From contig JAVHVN010000181.1 of the NCBI GenBank assembly GCA_032160545.1, positions 1-39,789 of the forward strand: a stretch of DNA of 39,789 nucleotides. Direction: 5' to 3'. Below are positions 9,254-18,034 of the stretch, one piece after another. Origin of the DNA: DATGFB01 sp032160545. GTDB lineage: Bacteria; Actinomycetota; Actinomycetes; Mycobacteriales; Jatrophihabitantaceae. Position 1 is the stretch's first letter. Each line of letters opens with the position of its first letter. The notes beneath the pieces are model-generated. The model had not been told where the DNA came from, did no database searches, and worked only from the letters and a program-made list of their open reading frames with translations. The translations under genes were made by a program, and so were the position numbers.

Positions 9254-10066
9254 TCAGCGCCCGACGAGATCCAGATATGCGTCCGCGAGCGGGTTCGCGA
9301 GGAACAGCGCGAGCAGCGCCGCCGCGATCATGTACGGGCCGAACGGGATCTGCGACTTGCGGCCGCCGCGACCCAGCGCGATGAGCAGCACGCCGCCGAC
9401 CGACCCGAGCACGAACCCCCCGAACGCCCCGACGGCAAGCGCGCGCCAGGAGAGGTATGCGAGCACCGCACCGATCAGACCCGCGAGCTTGACGTCGCCC
9501 AGGCCCATGCCGAGCGGGTACGCGAACGCGATCGCGAAGTAGAACGCGAACAGGACTGCCGCGCCGATGCCGGCCCGGGCCAGCGCCCACCAGTCACCGT
9601 CCGCGACGGTGGCGCCGAGCAGGGCCACGCCGAGGACTGCATAGGACGGCAGGACGATCGCGTTGGGCAGGCGCTTGTGGTCGATGTCGATCATGGTCAG
9701 CGCGACGCCGATGGCGGCGAAGTACAGGTATGCCGGCAGTGCCTCGCCGAGCTTCAGGTCGAGCAGCCGGACGGTCACGACCACGAACAGCGCGGCCGTC
9801 ACAGCCTCGACGACGGGGTAGCGGGGGCTGATCGGCTCCTTGCAGCTGAAGCACCTACCCCGCAGAACCAGCCACCCGACTACCGGCACGTTGTGGCGGT
9901 TGTGGATCGTGCTGCCGCAGTTCGGGCACCGGGACGGCGGATTGACCACCGACAGGTTCTCGGGCACCCGGTAGATCACCACGTTGAGGAACGACCCGAT
10001 CACCAGACCGAAAACTCCGGCGACGACGGCCCAGAACGGGGTGGGGAGCACGCCGTCATTCTGCAT
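9254..10066 (-). CDS. Prepilin peptidase, A24 family
   Basis: Membrane aspartyl protease that cleaves, and in the bifunctional form N-methylates, type IV pilin-like precursors. The 270-aa protein has the N-terminal domain with GSFLNVVIYRVP and the zinc tetracysteine pair (C47/C50 and C72/C75), so it looks bifunctional. The catalytic aspartates are in MIDIDHKRLPN (about D127/D129) and in GMGLGDVK (D191). About seven membrane segments follow. It converges with the polyprenyl synthase gene with only 4 bases between the stops. No pilin, pilus ATPase or Tad gene is visible nearby, so the substrate is unknown. Confidence 0.93.
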   Translation of the reverse strand: MQNDGVLPTPFWAVVAGVFGLVIGSFLNVVIYRVPENLSVVNPPSRCPNCGSTIHNRHNVPVVGWLVLRGRCFSCKEPISPRYPVVEAVTAALFVVVTVRLLDLKLGEALPAYLYFAAIGVALTMIDIDHKRLPNAIVLPSYAVLGVALLGATVADGDWWALARAGIGAAVLFAFYFAIAFAYPLGMGLGDVKLAGLIGAVLAYLSWRALAVGAFGGFVLGSVGGVLLIALGRGGRKSQIPFGPYMIAAALLALFLANPLADAYLDLVGR

Positions 10067-10125
10067 GGGTGCTCGATGCGGCGGCTCGGGCTCGCCGAGC
10101 GGTGTGGATCACGACCTCGGTACGC

Positions 10126-10839
10126 CTACAGCCAGGGGGGCAGCTGCGGTGCGGCCGTGAGCTCAGAGCCGATCGCGGCCGCGCGGCCGATGGCCCAGGC
10201 CCCGACCGCCCAGTCCGGGCCGGCCACGAGCGTGGAGCCGGCACCGATCACCCACACCCGCCCGGGCAGGTCCGTGGTCACCGACCGATCGGCGGCCACC
10301 TCGACGCGCAGGTCGCCATCGGCAATCCGGTCGAGCACCTCGGGCACCAGGTAGCTGACGAACGGCGGCGGCCAGTCGGACGGCGTGTACGTGCCGGCGA
10401 GGTCGATCCGGTGCACCTCGACCTCGCGCCACCGGTTGATCGCGTAGTCGCCTGCCGGCCGATCCTCGGCGGGCCGGCCCCAGCCATCGGCGTCGGCCAT
10501 CGCCGCGAAGACACGGTCGAGGCGTTCGGCGGACTCGCGGACGTCGGCGATGAGCTCGGTGGCGTTGCGCGTCGCGCCCTCGTCGATCGCGCGATTGCGA
10601 CCCTCGGTCCCGTCCGGATAGCGCCGCACGATCTCGCCGCGCAGCGCACCGGAGACGGTGGCCGCGATGCCGTCGGCGTTACGGGCGATGTGCGTCAGCA
10701 CGTGGCCGCGCGTCCAGCCGGGGAGCACGGCCGGCCGGCGGACGTCCTCATCCGTCCACTTCTCGGCCTCTAGGCCGAGCAGCAACGCCGACGTGGACGC
10801 ACGCAGTGCGGCGAGCCCGGCGATGTGTGCGGTCGTCAT
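10126..10839 (-). CDS. Maleylpyruvate isomerase N-terminal domain (MDMPI/DinB-fold) protein
   Basis: The 237-aa protein resembles the mycothiol-dependent maleylpyruvate isomerase family. The N-terminal DinB-like helical bundle has LPGWTRGHVLTHIARNADG with the metal-binding His, and later WREVEVHRIDLAGTYTPSDWP with the Glu and His expected to complete the metal site. The C-terminal 80 residues look like the small alpha/beta domain of this family. Many actinobacteria carry several paralogues that use mycothiol for unknown thiol-transfer reactions, and nothing here shows maleylpyruvate is the substrate. It starts at ATG 10839. Confidence 0.82.
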   Translation of the reverse strand: MTTAHIAGLAALRASTSALLLGLEAEKWTDEDVRRPAVLPGWTRGHVLTHIARNADGIAATVSGALRGEIVRRYPDGTEGRNRAIDEGATRNATELIADVRESAERLDRVFAAMADADGWGRPAEDRPAGDYAINRWREVEVHRIDLAGTYTPSDWPPPFVSYLVPEVLDRIADGDLRVEVAADRSVTTDLPGRVWVIGAGSTLVAGPDWAVGAWAIGRAAAIGSELTAAPQLPPWL

Positions 10840-10885
10840 GCGCCGATCGTGTCAGAGCGCCACGCGACGGGCCGCACGGCGCAGC

Positions 10886-11881
10886 TCAGAGCGCGGCCGA
10901 TTCAACGACGATCGCCGGCGCCGGCCGTCGTTGTGCGCGCAGGCCGTCGACGGTCAGGACGATCAGGGCCAGCCAGACGAGCCCGAATCCGGCCAGTTCG
11001 GCCGCGGGCGTCGATTCGTGGCGGATGCCGACGCCCACCGCGAACTGCAGAACGGGGGCGAGGTACTGCAGCAGCCCGACGACGCTCAGCGGCAGCCTCC
11101 GCGTGCCGCCGGCGAACAGCAGCAGGGGGATCACCGTCACCACGCCGGTGGTCGCGAGCAGCAGTGCGTTGCCGGTGCCGTGCCGGCCGAACGCCAGGTC
11201 GCCCTGCGCGCCGATCACCGCGAGTGCGATCACCGCGGGGACGAACATCACGCTGGTCTCGACCGCGAGCGAATCCACGGCGCCGACCGCTGCCTGCTTC
11301 TTGCAGAAGCCGTAGAGCCCGAACGACGTCGCGAGAGTCAGGGCGATCCACGGTGGGTGGCCGTAGTCGATCGCGATGACGACGACCGCCACCAGGCCGA
11401 TGCCGACGGCGAGCCACTGCGCGCGGCGCAACTGCTCCCCGAGGACGAGCACGCCCAGCAGGATCGTGAACAGCGGGTTGATGAAGTACCCCAGGCTCGT
11501 CTCCACCACCCGGCCGCTGTTCACGCCGTAGATGTAGGTGCCCCAGTTGACGCTCACGAGCACGGCGGCGGCGACGAGCAGACGCAGCCTGCGCCGGTCG
11601 GCAACCACGGCGCGCACGCCGTCGAACCCCCCGGTGAACCGCAGCACGACGAGCATCACCACGAGCGACCAGGACATGCGCTGAGCGAGGATCTCGATCG
11701 TCCCGGCCGGTTCGAGCAGCGGCCAGTACAGCGGGAACAGACCCCAGAGCAGGTACGCCGAAGCGCCGAAGATCAGCCCCAGCCGGGTGTCGTCCGCGGA
11801 GCCGGCAGTGCCGCTGGTGCCGACATTGCCCTGGGTGCCGCCTGTGCCCTCAGTGCCGCAGTCATCGGACTCCTCCCACAC
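10886..11881 (-). CDS. rarD: RarD-like EamA/DMT-family transporter
   Basis: Ten-helix drug/metabolite transporter superfamily permease, 331 aa. RarD-type sequence includes FGASAYLLWGLFPLYWPLLEPAG, EILAQRMSWSLVVM, VNWGTYIYGVNSGRVVETSLGYFINPL and VVGLLQYLAPVLQF. The GTG start at 11881 gives a 28-residue Gly/Thr/Ser-rich N-terminus before the first helix; no later start in frame is obvious before the first helix. The substrate is unknown (chloramphenicol sensitivity gave the family its name). Confidence 0.88.
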   Translation of the reverse strand: MWEESDDCGTEGTGGTQGNVGTSGTAGSADDTRLGLIFGASAYLLWGLFPLYWPLLEPAGTIEILAQRMSWSLVVMLVVLRFTGGFDGVRAVVADRRRLRLLVAAAVLVSVNWGTYIYGVNSGRVVETSLGYFINPLFTILLGVLVLGEQLRRAQWLAVGIGLVAVVVIAIDYGHPPWIALTLATSFGLYGFCKKQAAVGAVDSLAVETSVMFVPAVIALAVIGAQGDLAFGRHGTGNALLLATTGVVTVIPLLLFAGGTRRLPLSVVGLLQYLAPVLQFAVGVGIRHESTPAAELAGFGLVWLALIVLTVDGLRAQRRPAPAIVVESAAL

Positions 11882-11950
11882 CCGTCCAGACTACGAACGC
11901 CGGCGCCTGCGCCGGGTGGCGCGGTCCCGGCCAATCCGCAGGTCGTGGCT

Positions 11951-13333
11951 CTAGTTGCCGACGAACGAGGTGATCAGGTCGACCAGCTCGATGACGTCGT
12001 TGCCCTTCAGCTGCGACAGGATCTCGTTCTCGAGGTCGAAGTAGGTCCGCACCGGGGCGACGAACCACTGACCGCCGGTCTGCGACGTGTCGACGCCGAC
12101 CTTGCCGAGACCTGCGATGAGGTCAGTGATCGCCTGGCGCTGCGCCGCCGTCACCTTCGTCGGGAAGCCGAACGATTGAGTGGCGGTGTCGATCAGGTCG
12201 GCGGGGCACTGCCGCTTCGTCTGGCCGTCGTAGCTGATCGAGAAGCAGCCTGCGTCGACCTTCACCGAGGTCTTCGAGCCGTCCTGGTTCGTCAGCGTGA
12301 TGCTCGACAGCGTGACCCGCTTGCCCCCGGCAATGTCGGCAGTTGTGAAGGTCAGGTCCTCGAGGTGTACGGGCGCCGGCTGGTAGGAGCCCACCGCGGC
12401 AAGCACCTTCTTGCCGTAGTCGTGCAGCGCCGGCAGCTCGTCCGGGGACACGAGTGCGATCGCACGGTCGACACTGCCCGCCAGCAGTGCGTCGATCAGC
12501 TGCTTGACGGCGTCCTCGGCCGAAGCGGCACCACGTGCCGGGACGGCGTCCCCCGCGGCGGGAGCCCGCTCACCCGCCGCCTGGTACGCGACCGTGTAGA
12601 AGAGGCTCGGGTACCAGGAGCTGCCGACCTTCTGAGTGGCTATGCGCAGTGGCGCGCCCTGCTGGGCGATGTCGACGTGCTGGGTGCCTGAGGTGCTCTG
12701 CGGGATCCCCCTCGGGAAGATCGCCTTGAGGAACTCGGCGGTGAGCGGGACCCGCTCGAGGTCCGCGCTCAGGTCGATCGTCCCGCCGGTCAGCTCGAGC
12801 ACCTGCACGTGATCGTTGAGCGGGATCGTCGTGCCGGAGAACGTCAGCTGCTTGAGCTGCACCTGCAGGCCGGTGATCGTCGCCGGGGCGGCCCCCGGCT
12901 GCAGCACCTTGGTTCGCTTGAGCTGGTTGACCAGGTCGGTGAAGGGCGCGGCGATGGCCGTGCGCTCGCCCGGCACGAGGTCGTTCAGCACACCGATCAG
13001 ATCGGACTTGTTGATGTCGCCGACGATCGTGCGGATCGCTGCTTCGGGGGAGCCGGCCCCGCGGTCGGTCGAGCTGTCGCTGACGGCGACGTACGTGGCC
13101 ACGCCGCCGGCGACGAGGGCCGACACCGCGACGAGGGATGCGATGAGCCTGCCCCGGCCGCTCTTCTTCGGCGGCGGCGGCTCGCCCGTCGGCGACCCGC
13201 CCAGGTAGTCCCACTGCGGGCCGGGCGGCGCGGCAGGTGGTGGGAGGGGAGCCGGCCACTGCGCACCCGGCGGCGGCGACCACTGCGGCTGGTACCCGGG
13301 CTCGGGCGGTTGCCATTCCGGCGGCTGGCTCAT
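11951..13333 (-). CDS. Proline-rich single-pass membrane protein of unknown function
   Basis: The 460-aa protein has a cytoplasmic N-terminus (residues 1-55) rich in Pro, Gln, Trp and Gly, then a short basic stretch (KKSGRGR) and one transmembrane helix (about 62-85, LIASLVAVSALVAGG). The rest is an extracellular region that appears as two related parts: one around SPEAAIRTIVGDINKSDLIGVLNDLVPGE and a second around SAEDAVKQLIDALLAGSVDRAIALVSPDE. Two cysteines (CFSISYDGQTKRQC) may form a disulfide outside. I do not recognise the family. The start ATG overlaps the stop of the preceding small membrane protein (ATGA), so the GNAT, membrane and proline-rich genes form one coupled unit. It ends with TAG. 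Confidence 0.8.
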   Translation of the reverse strand: MSQPPEWQPPEPGYQPQWSPPPGAQWPAPLPPPAAPPGPQWDYLGGSPTGEPPPPKKSGRGRLIASLVAVSALVAGGVATYVAVSDSSTDRGAGSPEAAIRTIVGDINKSDLIGVLNDLVPGERTAIAAPFTDLVNQLKRTKVLQPGAAPATITGLQVQLKQLTFSGTTIPLNDHVQVLELTGGTIDLSADLERVPLTAEFLKAIFPRGIPQSTSGTQHVDIAQQGAPLRIATQKVGSSWYPSLFYTVAYQAAGERAPAAGDAVPARGAASAEDAVKQLIDALLAGSVDRAIALVSPDELPALHDYGKKVLAAVGSYQPAPVHLEDLTFTTADIAGGKRVTLSSITLTNQDGSKTSVKVDAGCFSISYDGQTKRQCPADLIDTATQSFGFPTKVTAAQRQAITDLIAGLGKVGVDTSQTGGQWFVAPVRTYFDLENEILSQLKGNDVIELVDLITSFVGN

Positions 13334-13764
13334 GAGCGTCTCCGGGTGAGAGTTGGCGCGCGTGTGACGAGCGACAGGCTAGCGCTGATCACGATCAGGG
13401 ATCCCGCCAACGTGACGCTCGGTCCGGACCGGGAGGCCGCGATCAGGCCCGATCCGCGCGCCTGCAGCGTCGCGGTCGCCACGACACTGCCGAGCAGCCC
13501 GGCGAGCAGGCCGAGGAGCGCGGCGAAGCGGGGTGCACCGAGCACGAACCCGACCACCACGCCGGCGCACCACAGCCCGACGAACGGCCAGACCCGGACA
13601 GCCACGTCGAGGAGCCCGGGCAGGTCGACGAGGGCCCGCAACGCGCCGCCGGCCTGGTAGCTGTTGCGGCGCACGTCGCCGGATCGCAACCAGGGCAGGA
13701 AGGTCCCGGTGACGAGCAGGATCAGGCCTAGGGCACCGGCGGCCGGCGCGAGCCTGCGCCTCAC
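13330..13764 (-). CDS. Small membrane protein of unknown function
   Basis: The 144-aa protein has about four hydrophobic segments (APAAGALGLILLVTGTFLPWL; VWPFVGLWCAGVVVGFVLG; FAALLGLLAGLLGSVVA; VTLAGSLIVISASLSLV). The open frame extends upstream over the acetyltransferase gene, but the GTG at 13764 overlaps the acetyltransferase stop (GTGA) and gives a natural N-terminus, so it is preferred. Its own stop overlaps the ATG of the proline-rich membrane protein. The first helix ending in a Trp-Leu-Arg turn (FLPWLRSG) resembles small actinobacterial membrane proteins, but no function can be assigned. Confidence 0.75.
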   Translation of the reverse strand: MRRRLAPAAGALGLILLVTGTFLPWLRSGDVRRNSYQAGGALRALVDLPGLLDVAVRVWPFVGLWCAGVVVGFVLGAPRFAALLGLLAGLLGSVVATATLQARGSGLIAASRSGPSVTLAGSLIVISASLSLVTRAPTLTRRRS

Positions 13765-14231
13765 CGCTCGAGTCGGACGTCGCTTGCCTGCGGCCGAGTG
13801 CTTCGGTCGTCGATCTCCATCCAGGTCGCCGACAGCCGCAGCCCGGTGAAGCCGACGCGCTCGTACACGCCATGCGCGTCCCGGGTGCCGAGTGCGAACC
13901 GCGGGACGCCGCGGGCGCGGAGCTCGGCGAGCAGGACGCCGACCAGCCAGGTGCCGATGCCCTTGCCTCGCCATGCCTCGTCCACCACGACGTCGCCGAT
14001 CCAGGCGAACGAGGCGAAGTCGGTAGTCGCCCGGGCGAGCGCGACCTGCTCACCACCCGGGGCGTAGACCCCCATCGGGTAGGAGTGGTGGAGAGAGCGT
14101 TCGATCGTCGTACGGTCGCGGTCGCTCGCCCAGTACGAGCCGGCGAGCCAGCGGTGGATTCGCTCGACGTCGAGGCACGAGGGGTCGTCGGAGAGGGTCA
14201 GCCCGTCGTCGCGGACGATCTCGACACCCAT
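13761..14231 (-). CDS. GNAT-family N-acetyltransferase
   Basis: Acetyl-CoA-dependent acetyltransferase of 156 aa. The acetyl-CoA pyrophosphate-binding motif A is VVVDEAWRGKGIGTWLV (Q/RxxGxG/A form RGKGIG), preceded by strand FASFAWIGD and followed by the motif B region GVYERVGFTGLR. The N-terminal ISxD-like part contains HRWLAGSYWASDRD, typical of single-domain GNATs often annotated as YhcW/YjdJ-like proteins. The substrate is unknown. It is the first gene of a three-gene coupled operon with two membrane proteins. Confidence 0.87.
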   Translation of the reverse strand: MGVEIVRDDGLTLSDDPSCLDVERIHRWLAGSYWASDRDRTTIERSLHHSYPMGVYAPGGEQVALARATTDFASFAWIGDVVVDEAWRGKGIGTWLVGVLLAELRARGVPRFALGTRDAHGVYERVGFTGLRLSATWMEIDDRSTRPQASDVRLER

Positions 14232-14278
14232 GCGCTCAGGCTATCGAGCCCATCAGCCCAGGTCGCGGACGAGCTGGC

Positions 14279-15298
14279 TCAGGCGATGAGCCAGGTGTCG
14301 GAGCCTTGCAGCAGCGCGTCGAGGGCGTCGTCGTCGCCGGGCGCCTTCGCCGCGGCGGCGTCGAGTTGCTCGAGCATGAGTTGGTCGTACACCGGGCGCT
14401 GCACGTCACGGAACACGCCCATCGGTGCGTACCGCCGGTCCAGCGACGACAGCCGTGACAGCGCGAACGCGTAGGACGGATCCTCGGCGTGCTCATCGTG
14501 GATCACGACGCTCGGGTCTCCCTCGGCGACGCCGTCCTCGACGGCGAAACCGCCCTGCGCGGTGCGCACCACGGCCTTCGTGCCATCGGCACCGAAGCGC
14601 AGCGGCTGGCCGTCCTCAAGCTTGATGATCCAGTCGTCGCGCGTGTCCGACTCCTTGAGCAGGTCGAACGCGCCGTCGTTGAAGATGTTGCAGTTCTGGT
14701 AGATCTCGACCAGGGCGGTGCCGGAGTGATCGGCCGCCGCGCGCAGCACCGACGTGAGGTGCTTGCGGTCGCTGTCGAGGGTGCGTGCGACGAACGTCGC
14801 CTCCGCGCCGAGCGCGACCGACACGGGGTTGAACGGCTGGTCGATCGAGCCCATCGGCGAGGACTTGGTGATCTTGCCCAGCTCGGAAGCCGGGGAGTAC
14901 TGGCCCTTCGTCAGGCCGTAGATCTGGTTGTTGAACAGCAGGATCTTCAGGTTGACGTTGCGGCGCAGCGCGTGGATCAGGTGGTTGCCGCCGATGGACA
15001 GCGCGTCGCCGTCACCGGTGACGACCCACACCGACAGGTCGGGGCGCGATGTCGACAGCCCGGTGGCGATGGCCGGCGCGCGTCCGTGGATGGAGTGCAT
15101 TCCGTAGGTGTTCATGTAGTACGGGAACCGGCTCGAGCAGCCGATGCCGGACACGAACACGATGTCCTCGCGCTTCACGCCCAGCTCCGGCATGAAGCCC
15201 TGGACGGCGGCGAGGATCGCGTAGTCACCGCAGCCTGGGCACCAGCGGACCTCCTGGTCCGTCTTGAAGTCCTTGGGCTTGAGACCGAGGTCAGCCAT
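14279..15298 (-). CDS. korB: 2-oxoacid:ferredoxin oxidoreductase beta subunit
   Basis: Thiamine-diphosphate subunit of a CoA-dependent 2-oxoacid (probably 2-oxoglutarate):ferredoxin oxidoreductase, the actinobacterial KorAB enzyme that can replace 2-oxoglutarate dehydrogenase. The 339-aa protein shows the thiamine-diphosphate site GDGDALSIGGNHLIHALRR, then LLFNNQIYGLTKGQ. Cysteines C20 and C23 (RWCPGCGD), C54 (GIGCSSRFPY) and one in YQNCNIFND fit the four ligands of the [4Fe-4S] cluster. It overlaps korA by 8 bases, and its start ATG is within the korA 3' end. Confidence 0.94.
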   Translation of the reverse strand: MADLGLKPKDFKTDQEVRWCPGCGDYAILAAVQGFMPELGVKREDIVFVSGIGCSSRFPYYMNTYGMHSIHGRAPAIATGLSTSRPDLSVWVVTGDGDALSIGGNHLIHALRRNVNLKILLFNNQIYGLTKGQYSPASELGKITKSSPMGSIDQPFNPVSVALGAEATFVARTLDSDRKHLTSVLRAAADHSGTALVEIYQNCNIFNDGAFDLLKESDTRDDWIIKLEDGQPLRFGADGTKAVVRTAQGGFAVEDGVAEGDPSVVIHDEHAEDPSYAFALSRLSSLDRRYAPMGVFRDVQRPVYDQLMLEQLDAAAAKAPGDDDALDALLQGSDTWLIA

Positions 15299-17141
15299 TC
15301 TGGATCACTCCCTGGAGCATGTCGCCGAGCTCGTCCGCCTTGAACGGAAGACCGCGCACCTGGGTGACGCTGAGCGCGTCGATCAGATACTTCGCCCGGA
15401 TGAGGGTGGCCAGCTGCCCGAGGTTCATCTCGGGGATGACCACCTTGTCGTAGCGCGACAGGATCGCGCCGAGGTCGCTGGGGAACGGGTTGATGTGCCG
15501 TAGGTGCACCTGGGCGATCGACTGGCCCGCCGCGCGAACGCGCCGGCACGCGGCGCCGATTGGCCCGTAGGTCGACCCCCACCCGATCACGAGCACCTTG
15601 GCGTCACCATCGGGGTCGTCGACCTCGAGCGGCGGCAGGCTGCGCGCGATGCCGTCGACCTTGGCCTGGCGGGTGCGGACCATGAAGTCGTGGTTGTCGG
15701 GGTCGTAGCTGATATTGCCGGTCTTGTCGGCCTTCTCGATGCCGCCGACCCGGTGCTCGAGGCCAGGGGTGCCGGGAACCGCCCATGGCCGCGCGAGCGT
15801 CTCCGGGTCGCGCAGGTAGGGCAGGAACGTCCCGTCGGTGCCGTTCGGCTCGGTAGCGAACTCGACCCGCAGGTCGGGCAGCTCGGACACCGCTGGAACG
15901 CGCCACGGCTCGGAGCCGTTGGCGAGGTAGCCGTCGGAGAGCAGGAACACCGGCGTGCGGTAGGTCAGCGCGATCCGCGCCGCCTCGATCGCCGTGTCGA
16001 AGCAGTCGCCCGGCGACTGCGCCGCGACGATGGGCACGGGTGCCTCGCCGTTGCGGCCGAACATCGCCTGCAGCAGGTCCGACTGCTCGGTCTTGGTCGG
16101 CAGCCCCGTCGACGGGCCGCCGCGCTGGATGTCGCAGACCACGAGCGGCAGCTCGAGGGAGACGGCCAGGCCGATCGCCTCGCCCTTCAGCGCGATGCCC
16201 GGGCCGCTGGACGTGGTGACCGCCAGCGAGCCGCCGAACGCGGCGCCGAGCGCCGCGCCGATGCCGGCGATCTCGTCCTCGGCCTGGAAGGTGCGCACGC
16301 CGAACCGCTTGTGCTTCGACAGCTCATGCAGGATGTCGCTGGCCGGCGTGATCGGGTACGCGCCGAGGAACAGCGGCAGACCCGAGCGCTGCGAGGCCGC
16401 GATGAGCCCGTAGGACAGCGCCACGTTGCCGCTGATGTTGCGGTAGAGACCAGGGCTCTGCTTCGCCGGCTTGACCTCGTAGGAGACGGCGAAGGACTCG
16501 GTCGTCTCGCCGAAGTTCCAGCCGGCCTTGAACGCCGTGATGTTGGCCTCGGCGATGTCGGGCTTGGTCGCGAACTTCTGGCGGACGAAGTTCAACGTGC
16601 CCTCGGTTGGCCGCGAGTACATCCAGGACAGCAGCCCCAGCGCGAACATGTTCTTGCTGCGGCCGGCGTCCTTGCGCGACAGCGTGCTGTCGGCGAGCGC
16701 ATCGAGCGTCAGCTGGGTGAGGTCAACGGCGTGGACGGTGAAGCCTTCGAGGCTGCCGTCCTCGAGCGGGTTCGACGTCCACCCGATCCGGGCCAGCGCT
16801 CGGTCGGTGAAGTCGTGGGTGTCGACGATGAGCGTCCCGCCCTTCGGCAGGTCGCCCAGGTTGGCCTTGAGTGCCGCCGGGTTCATGGCCACGAGCACGT
16901 CGGGACGGTCGCCGGGGGTCAGGATGTCGTGGTCGGCGAAGTGCAGCTGAAAGGACGAGACACCGGCGAGGGTGCCCTGCGGCGCCCGGATCTCGGCCGG
17001 GAAGTTGGGGAAGGTGGCCAGGTCGTTGCCGAAGACTGCGGTCTCCTGGGTGAACCGGTCACCGGTGAGCTGCATGCCGTCGCCGGAATCCCCGGCAATC
17101 CGAATGACGACTTGGTCCAGCTGCTGGACGTTCTTGGACAT
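15291..17141 (-). CDS. korA: 2-oxoacid:ferredoxin oxidoreductase alpha subunit (gamma-alpha fusion)
   Basis: Partner of KorB. The N-terminal part (about residues 1-200) is the gamma domain, beginning VVIRIAGDSGDGMQLTGDRF and containing VLVAMNPAALKANLGDLPKG. The alpha domain follows from about residue 230, with GAYPITPASDILHELSKHKRFGV and EDEIAGIGAALGAAFGG. The open frame runs to 17276, adding 45 residues, but that extension is poorly conserved-looking; ATG 17141 has a GGGAGG upstream and begins MSKNVQQLDQVVIR, so it is chosen (616 aa). The longer form remains possible because mycobacterial homologues are about 650 aa. Confidence 0.92.
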   Translation of the reverse strand: MSKNVQQLDQVVIRIAGDSGDGMQLTGDRFTQETAVFGNDLATFPNFPAEIRAPQGTLAGVSSFQLHFADHDILTPGDRPDVLVAMNPAALKANLGDLPKGGTLIVDTHDFTDRALARIGWTSNPLEDGSLEGFTVHAVDLTQLTLDALADSTLSRKDAGRSKNMFALGLLSWMYSRPTEGTLNFVRQKFATKPDIAEANITAFKAGWNFGETTESFAVSYEVKPAKQSPGLYRNISGNVALSYGLIAASQRSGLPLFLGAYPITPASDILHELSKHKRFGVRTFQAEDEIAGIGAALGAAFGGSLAVTTSSGPGIALKGEAIGLAVSLELPLVVCDIQRGGPSTGLPTKTEQSDLLQAMFGRNGEAPVPIVAAQSPGDCFDTAIEAARIALTYRTPVFLLSDGYLANGSEPWRVPAVSELPDLRVEFATEPNGTDGTFLPYLRDPETLARPWAVPGTPGLEHRVGGIEKADKTGNISYDPDNHDFMVRTRQAKVDGIARSLPPLEVDDPDGDAKVLVIGWGSTYGPIGAACRRVRAAGQSIAQVHLRHINPFPSDLGAILSRYDKVVIPEMNLGQLATLIRAKYLIDALSVTQVRGLPFKADELGDMLQGVIQNG

Positions 17142-17482
17142 GCGGGCCAAGGCCTCCCGATCAACGAACGCCGGCGCCTCGGGCACCGGTCCTGGTGCGG
17201 TACACCCCGAGCCGGCGCGATCGCAACTGTGCAATCTTACGAGCCGCGCGGAGTTAACGCCCGTGTAATCGCTCACTAAGTGGCAACTTGTAGCTGGTCA
17301 CCCTGCTGCCAGTACAGGTGTCCGAACTGTCCGGCCAGGGAAAGTTACTGTCGGTTGCAGGGCAGTCATCGTGATGTTCATGGCTGCGGTGGGTACAACG
17401 CCCACCAGATCGCAACCGATCCGTTTCCACACCCCGAGGCACCAGAGCCGCTGCAGGGGACGGCCAGCACAAAGGAGTCGTC
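17142..17482. other. Divergent intergenic region, korA / small protein gene
   Basis: 341 bases separate the divergent korA (left, minus strand) and the 130-aa protein gene (right, plus strand); promoters for both must lie here or nearby. I see no clear -35/-10 pair. The best korA candidate is a TAAGAT box at 17234-17239 on the minus strand without a good -35. If korA starts at 17276 instead of 17141 the left third is coding. The plus-strand gene has a good AAAGGAG ribosome-binding site just before 17483. No RNA gene or repeat is evident. Confidence 0.5.
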
Positions 17483-17875
17483 ATGAGGGACTTGGTCCTG
17501 CCGGCGTTCGAGATGGACTGCCGCGACTGGCTGGTCGTCACCCCGTCAGCCGCCGGCCTTCCGGACGAGGTCGCGGGCGCTCCCCTGCTCGCGGTGCTCA
17601 GCACGGCCGTCATCGGCACCGAGACCTTCAAGGCCGCGAGCGGCGTTCTCACGGTCGGACTCATGGACTCCGACGTCCCTCTGCGCCGGGTAGGTGCCGG
17701 ACCGGCCGCCGAACTGGTGGACGGGGAGGCTCCCCATGACTGCATCCGCTACGTCCTGCCCACGCCCGAGGGCCAACTCGCGCTGCTCGCCGAGTTCGCC
17801 ATGCCTGACGGGGCCGACGGCGAGGTCGAGGATCGCATCGAGACGCTCATGGCGTCCTTTCGTTGGGCTTCCTAG
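17483..17875 (+). CDS. Small hypothetical protein
   Basis: A 130-aa acidic soluble protein without signal peptide or membrane segments, start ATG behind AAAGGAG, stop TAG. It contains Cys14 and a second Cys around DCIRYVLPTPEGQLALLAEF, and ends in a probable helix EVEDRIETLMASFRWAS. The pattern (a strand-rich body with an FxxP-like edge strand) suggests a small alpha/beta fold, but I do not recognise the family. The good ribosome-binding site and codon use like its neighbours support a real gene. Its stop codon is part of the first TAGAC half-site described next. Confidence 0.7.
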   Translation: MRDLVLPAFEMDCRDWLVVTPSAAGLPDEVAGAPLLAVLSTAVIGTETFKAASGVLTVGLMDSDVPLRRVGAGPAAELVDGEAPHDCIRYVLPTPEGQLALLAEFAMPDGADGEVEDRIETLMASFRWAS

Positions 17876-17899
17876 ACCTTTCCTATCGTCTAGATAGAC
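17873..17899. promoter_or_regulatory. Cluster of TAGAC/GTCTA half-sites (possible sulfur-regulator operator)
   Basis: Three half-sites are visible: TAGAC at 17873-17877, GTCTA at 17888-17892 and TAGAC at 17895-17899, that is TAGAC-N10-GTCTA-N2-TAGAC. The Corynebacterium glutamicum sulfur regulator McbR is known to bind TAGAC-N6-GTCTA; the half-sites match but the spacing does not. The cluster lies upstream of the cysteine dioxygenase/rhodanese pair, which makes a link to cysteine metabolism plausible. This is an inference. Confidence 0.4.
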
Positions 17900-17929
17900 A
17901 AACCCGGGGGTGCGAGGCACACTGTTGGT

Positions 17930-18034
17930 GTGCACCGCGTCGTCGTTCCCGTCGCCACCCTGCCGGGTGGGCCTGACGACTCCTGGTTGACGCATCGGGC
18001 GCACGAGTTCGACGAGCGGTGTCGGCGGGCCTGA
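17930..18034 (+). CDS. Possible 34-codon leader ORF upstream of cysteine dioxygenase
   Basis: A GTG-started reading frame of 34 codons ending in TGA, encoding a basic/acidic peptide that ends HRAHEFDERCRRA, with one Cys four residues from the C-terminus. It has no strong ribosome-binding site. Actinobacterial sulfur genes are often preceded by short leader peptides with Cys near the end; this one lacks the RxHVDLxR motif of the best known group. The stop codon is the loop of a perfect hairpin. It could equally be a chance ORF. Confidence 0.3.
   Translation: MHRVVVPVATLPGGPDDSWLTHRAHEFDERCRRA

Noticed and set aside
10658..12691. A 677-aa plus-strand open frame opposite rarD and neighbours
   Set aside because: Antisense of several clear genes; low-complexity sequence and no start signals.
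15504..17279. A 591-aa plus-strand open frame opposite korA
   Set aside because: Antisense shadow typical of GC-rich codon third positions; no recognisable family.
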